A stretch of DNA of 6,069 nucleotides from Desulfobacteraceae bacterium (GTDB lineage Bacteria > Desulfobacterota > Desulfobacteria > Desulfobacterales > Desulfobacteraceae): positions 1 to 6,069 of the forward strand of contig JAGLLQ010000122.1 in NCBI GenBank assembly GCA_023140455.1, read 5' to 3'. Both the position numbers and the translations under genes were made by a program. Within the stretch, counting starts at the first letter, position 1; each line of letters starts with the position of its first letter. The notes beneath the pieces were generated by a model that had not been told where the DNA came from, did no database searches, and saw only the letters and a program-made list of their open reading frames with translations. Positions 3,977 to 6,069 of the stretch are shown here, piece by piece.

Positions 3977-6069
3977 ATGGCAAAGCGAACAACAAAAGAG
4001 AAAACTTATATACGTCTTCCTGAAGCAAAAATAGAAAAAATCAAGACCATGGCCCTGTCCTGGTCTTATGATACTAAAACCTTTGTCAGATCCAGGCTTA
4101 ATCAGTTTACTCCTTCCCCACGAATATTTTCCATTCTCAGCTTAACAGGTTCTATTCTTTTGCTTAGAAAAAGAAAAGAAAAGCAGATGAATGTCCTTAA
4201 TAACCCTGAAATCCTTAAGGACTGGAAAAAGCGATTTGAATATTCCGGTGAGACTAACCCGGGTGCGTCATGGAACAAGATTATTGAAAAAGAACTCACA
4301 AAACAGGAAAGACATTATCTTATTTCGGTTCTTGACAACGAGCTTACTGATATTCATGTGCCAGTTGAATTTGAAGAGATATTTGAAAAAATTTACCGGG
4401 CTCATATCAGAAAAGAATTTATCACTGATCCTGATGTACCCAAAGCCCCGATTATAATTGTTGAAGGGTCAAGCGGAAGTGGAAAAAGCGCTACAGTAAT
4501 AGAAGCTCTTGAAAAGGTGGTCTTCAAAAATGAGGTCCTGCCAATAGTGGACTGGCGGAAAAAACGGAATGAAATCCTTGCCAAAGAGAGCCTTTTTACA
4601 AATATAGAAGATGTAGACCCTGAATATGCAATGGAAATTGCCCAGAAGAAAAAGCAGGCTTTTTTCAGACGGTTGGCAGGTATACCGATTTTAAACAGAA
4701 TATTTAGAAAAAGCATAATCGAAAACCTGACTCAATTTGAGGAACGGGGAATCGAAGTTGATTTTTCCACCATAACTCCAAACGATTATCAGACAGCTCT
4801 GGCAGGAGAGCCTGGTAATTATTTTAAACGTGCCATGGGCAATCCCAAGGTAACAGCTATCCGCCATATTGAGGAAGCACATTCTGCCTTTGGCAGATCA
4901 GATGCCAAAGGAGTGTCCAGTGGAGTTGAAAATCAGCAGAGGACTTTAATTGACACTTCAAACCTTGTGTTGGATGAGATTATTAATGGTCGCAGGGACT
5001 GTTTGTTAATAGCAACAAGTGATCAGACTGAACGGTTTGATTCTGCAATCTATCGCCGTTTTGTAGAAAAGGGGCGAATTATAGATATTTCAGAGTTCTG
5101 GATGAATGCTGAAAATTTAAAGAAAATTATTTTTCTGGAATTAAAAAGGCACCAGATACCAACTAAATATACCCTTGATTCTCCAAAACTTGATACTGCC
5201 GCCGATAAAATATATGAAATTTTCAAAGAAAGAAATCTGAAGATCAGCCCTGCCTATGTTAGAAAACTTATTGAATCAATAATTAGTATAAAAAATGATT
5301 TTGTTCTTGAGTGTCTTGGAAATGGTGTCCTTGTAAGAAGTGCTTTTGAACTTGTGGCTAAAAATCTTTATGGTGAGCTTTATAAAAAGATTGTTAACAG
5401 AATGGACAGGTGTGCTTTATGGAGTGACTATGTGGGGGATATCAAAAACAAGTTTTCTGAGATGGCAAACAATTGCTTTAGCTATGGTGTGAGTGAAGAT
5501 AAAGGGGTTGTATTGACAGGACCTCCTGGAAGCGGAAAAACATTTCTGGCACGAACCTGGTTGTCAGCTAACAAGCATGTACATGATATTTCAACAAGTC
5601 CATCTGGCTTGCAGGATTCATCAGATCCTGTTCATGGGGCGGTTTCAAATCTCGAAAAAGTTTATGATATTGCTAAAATGATTGCTCCGACTATTATTTT
5701 TTTTGATGAGGGAGATGCTCTGGCTCCAAAGAGAAGTGCCACGGGCGGATCTCCTTCAGATGCTTTGACCAATAAATTTCTTAATATTATTGACGGTGAA
5801 ATTCCATTAAATAAAGTGTTCACTGTTTTAACAACCAACAGGTTTGATATACTGGATCCCGCCTTGATTCGTTCCAAGAGATTGAAAACTCTGGAAATTT
5901 CCGGTCATTTAAGGCAAAAAGATATTGAAGATATAATCTCCAAGCAGTTTGATAGAATTTCACATGGCAAAAATATTTCTGTTAAAAAAATAATTAAAAG
6001 TGCTCAGGGGATATGCGCTACACCTGCTGATTATTCTTCATTTACAGAAAAAGCCATTGCCCTTTGCAG
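3977..6069 (+). CDS. Tandem AAA-type ATPase with two P-loop modules (cut by right edge)
   Basis: The frame is open from ATG 3977 to the right edge: 697 complete residues and no stop. It starts 7 bp after the SPFH stop, with only a weak AGAGAA-like ribosome site, suggesting coupling. Residues 1-48 are basic; 49-63 are a short hydrophobic stretch flanked by arginine and lysine (possible membrane contact). Module 1: Walker A GSSGSGKS 164-171, Walker-B-like HIEEAH with E299-E300 instead of DE, sensor-1-like ATSD 346-349, arginine-finger-like R360-R361. About 127 residues lie between its Walker A and B, including a basic segment near 223-250. Module 2 is canonical: Walker A GPPGSGKT 515-522, Walker B FFDEGD with D577-E578, sensor-1 N621 in LTTNR, R632 and R635 in the arginine-finger region, and a sensor-2-like ATPADY near the edge. 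It is expected to couple ATP hydrolysis to remodelling of a protein substrate. No zinc-protease motif is visible, unlike FtsH. Exact family not recognised. Confidence 0.85.
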   Translation, partial: MAKRTTKEKTYIRLPEAKIEKIKTMALSWSYDTKTFVRSRLNQFTPSPRIFSILSLTGSILLLRKRKEKQMNVLNNPEILKDWKKRFEYSGETNPGASWNKIIEKELTKQERHYLISVLDNELTDIHVPVEFEEIFEKIYRAHIRKEFITDPDVPKAPIIIVEGSSGSGKSATVIEALEKVVFKNEVLPIVDWRKKRNEILAKESLFTNIEDVDPEYAMEIAQKKKQAFFRRLAGIPILNRIFRKSIIENLTQFEERGIEVDFSTITPNDYQTALAGEPGNYFKRAMGNPKVTAIRHIEEAHSAFGRSDAKGVSSGVENQQRTLIDTSNLVLDEIINGRRDCLLIATSDQTERFDSAIYRRFVEKGRIIDISEFWMNAENLKKIIFLELKRHQIPTKYTLDSPKLDTAADKIYEIFKERNLKISPAYVRKLIESIISIKNDFVLECLGNGVLVRSAFELVAKNLYGELYKKIVNRMDRCALWSDYVGDIKNKFSEMANNCFSYGVSEDKGVVLTGPPGSGKTFLARTWLSANKHVHDISTSPSGLQDSSDPVHGAVSNLEKVYDIAKMIAPTIIFFDEGDALAPKRSATGGSPSDALTNKFLNIIDGEIPLNKVFTVLTTNRFDILDPALIRSKRLKTLEISGHLRQKDIEDIISKQFDRISHGKNISVKKIIKSAQGICATPADYSSFTEKAIALC

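Noticed and set aside
4102..4882. Several short frames on both strands (4102-4299 minus, 4191-4457 plus, 4402-4716 minus, 4691-4882 minus)
   Set aside because: All overlap the continuous AAA ATPase frame, which carries recognisable motifs; these do not.
5662..5877. 71-codon minus-strand open frame
   Set aside because: Antisense to the Walker B and sensor-1 region of the second AAA module.
1..6069. CRISPR arrays, tRNA/rRNA genes, insertion-sequence ends
   Set aside because: No spaced repeat array, no cloverleaf or rRNA-like stretch, and no transposase or long terminal inverted repeats were seen on either strand.

Overview
The window is AT-rich chromosomal DNA from a Gram-negative bacterium. 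The gene families and the low-GC coding style would fit a proteobacterium or a Desulfobacterota member, but no lineage marker is present, so this is only a guess. Two gene blocks point away from each other, separated by about 695 bp of partly decayed sequence.

Left block, minus strand (725 down to 1, and 2308 to 722): a polytopic membrane protein of the DUF2868 type is followed by an Era/TrmE-like GTPase of the DUF3482 type. The two overlap by four bases (ATGA), so they are translationally coupled. This pairing is a known conserved association whose biochemical role is not established. The GTPase runs off the left edge; only its first 241 residues are visible.

Middle (2309-3003): next to the left block lies what reads as the last ~50 codons of an ArgP-type LysR regulator with no body, so a gene remnant. 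It is followed by a plus-strand open stretch that has no start and probably contains a frameshift. After that come a perfect short hairpin, a tandem 20-bp T/A-tract repeat, and a convincing sigma70-type promoter (TTGAAA, 17 bp, TATAAT) reading right. The leader of about 128 nt ends in a 9-bp hairpin that covers the first of two Shine-Dalgarno sequences.

Right block, plus strand (3004 to the right edge): a single-pass SPFH/band-7 protein is followed 7 bp later by a large ATPase with two AAA modules. The second module is canonical and the first is divergent. The ATPase is cut by the right edge after 697 residues. The pair resembles in outline the HflK/HflC-FtsH and prohibitin-AAA partnerships, but the ATPase has no protease domain in the visible part. 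A run of nine A directly before the first gene's stop codon could, by slippage, fuse the two proteins. This SPFH plus tandem-AAA module is the best candidate for an undescribed system here. Its function cannot be read from the sequence.
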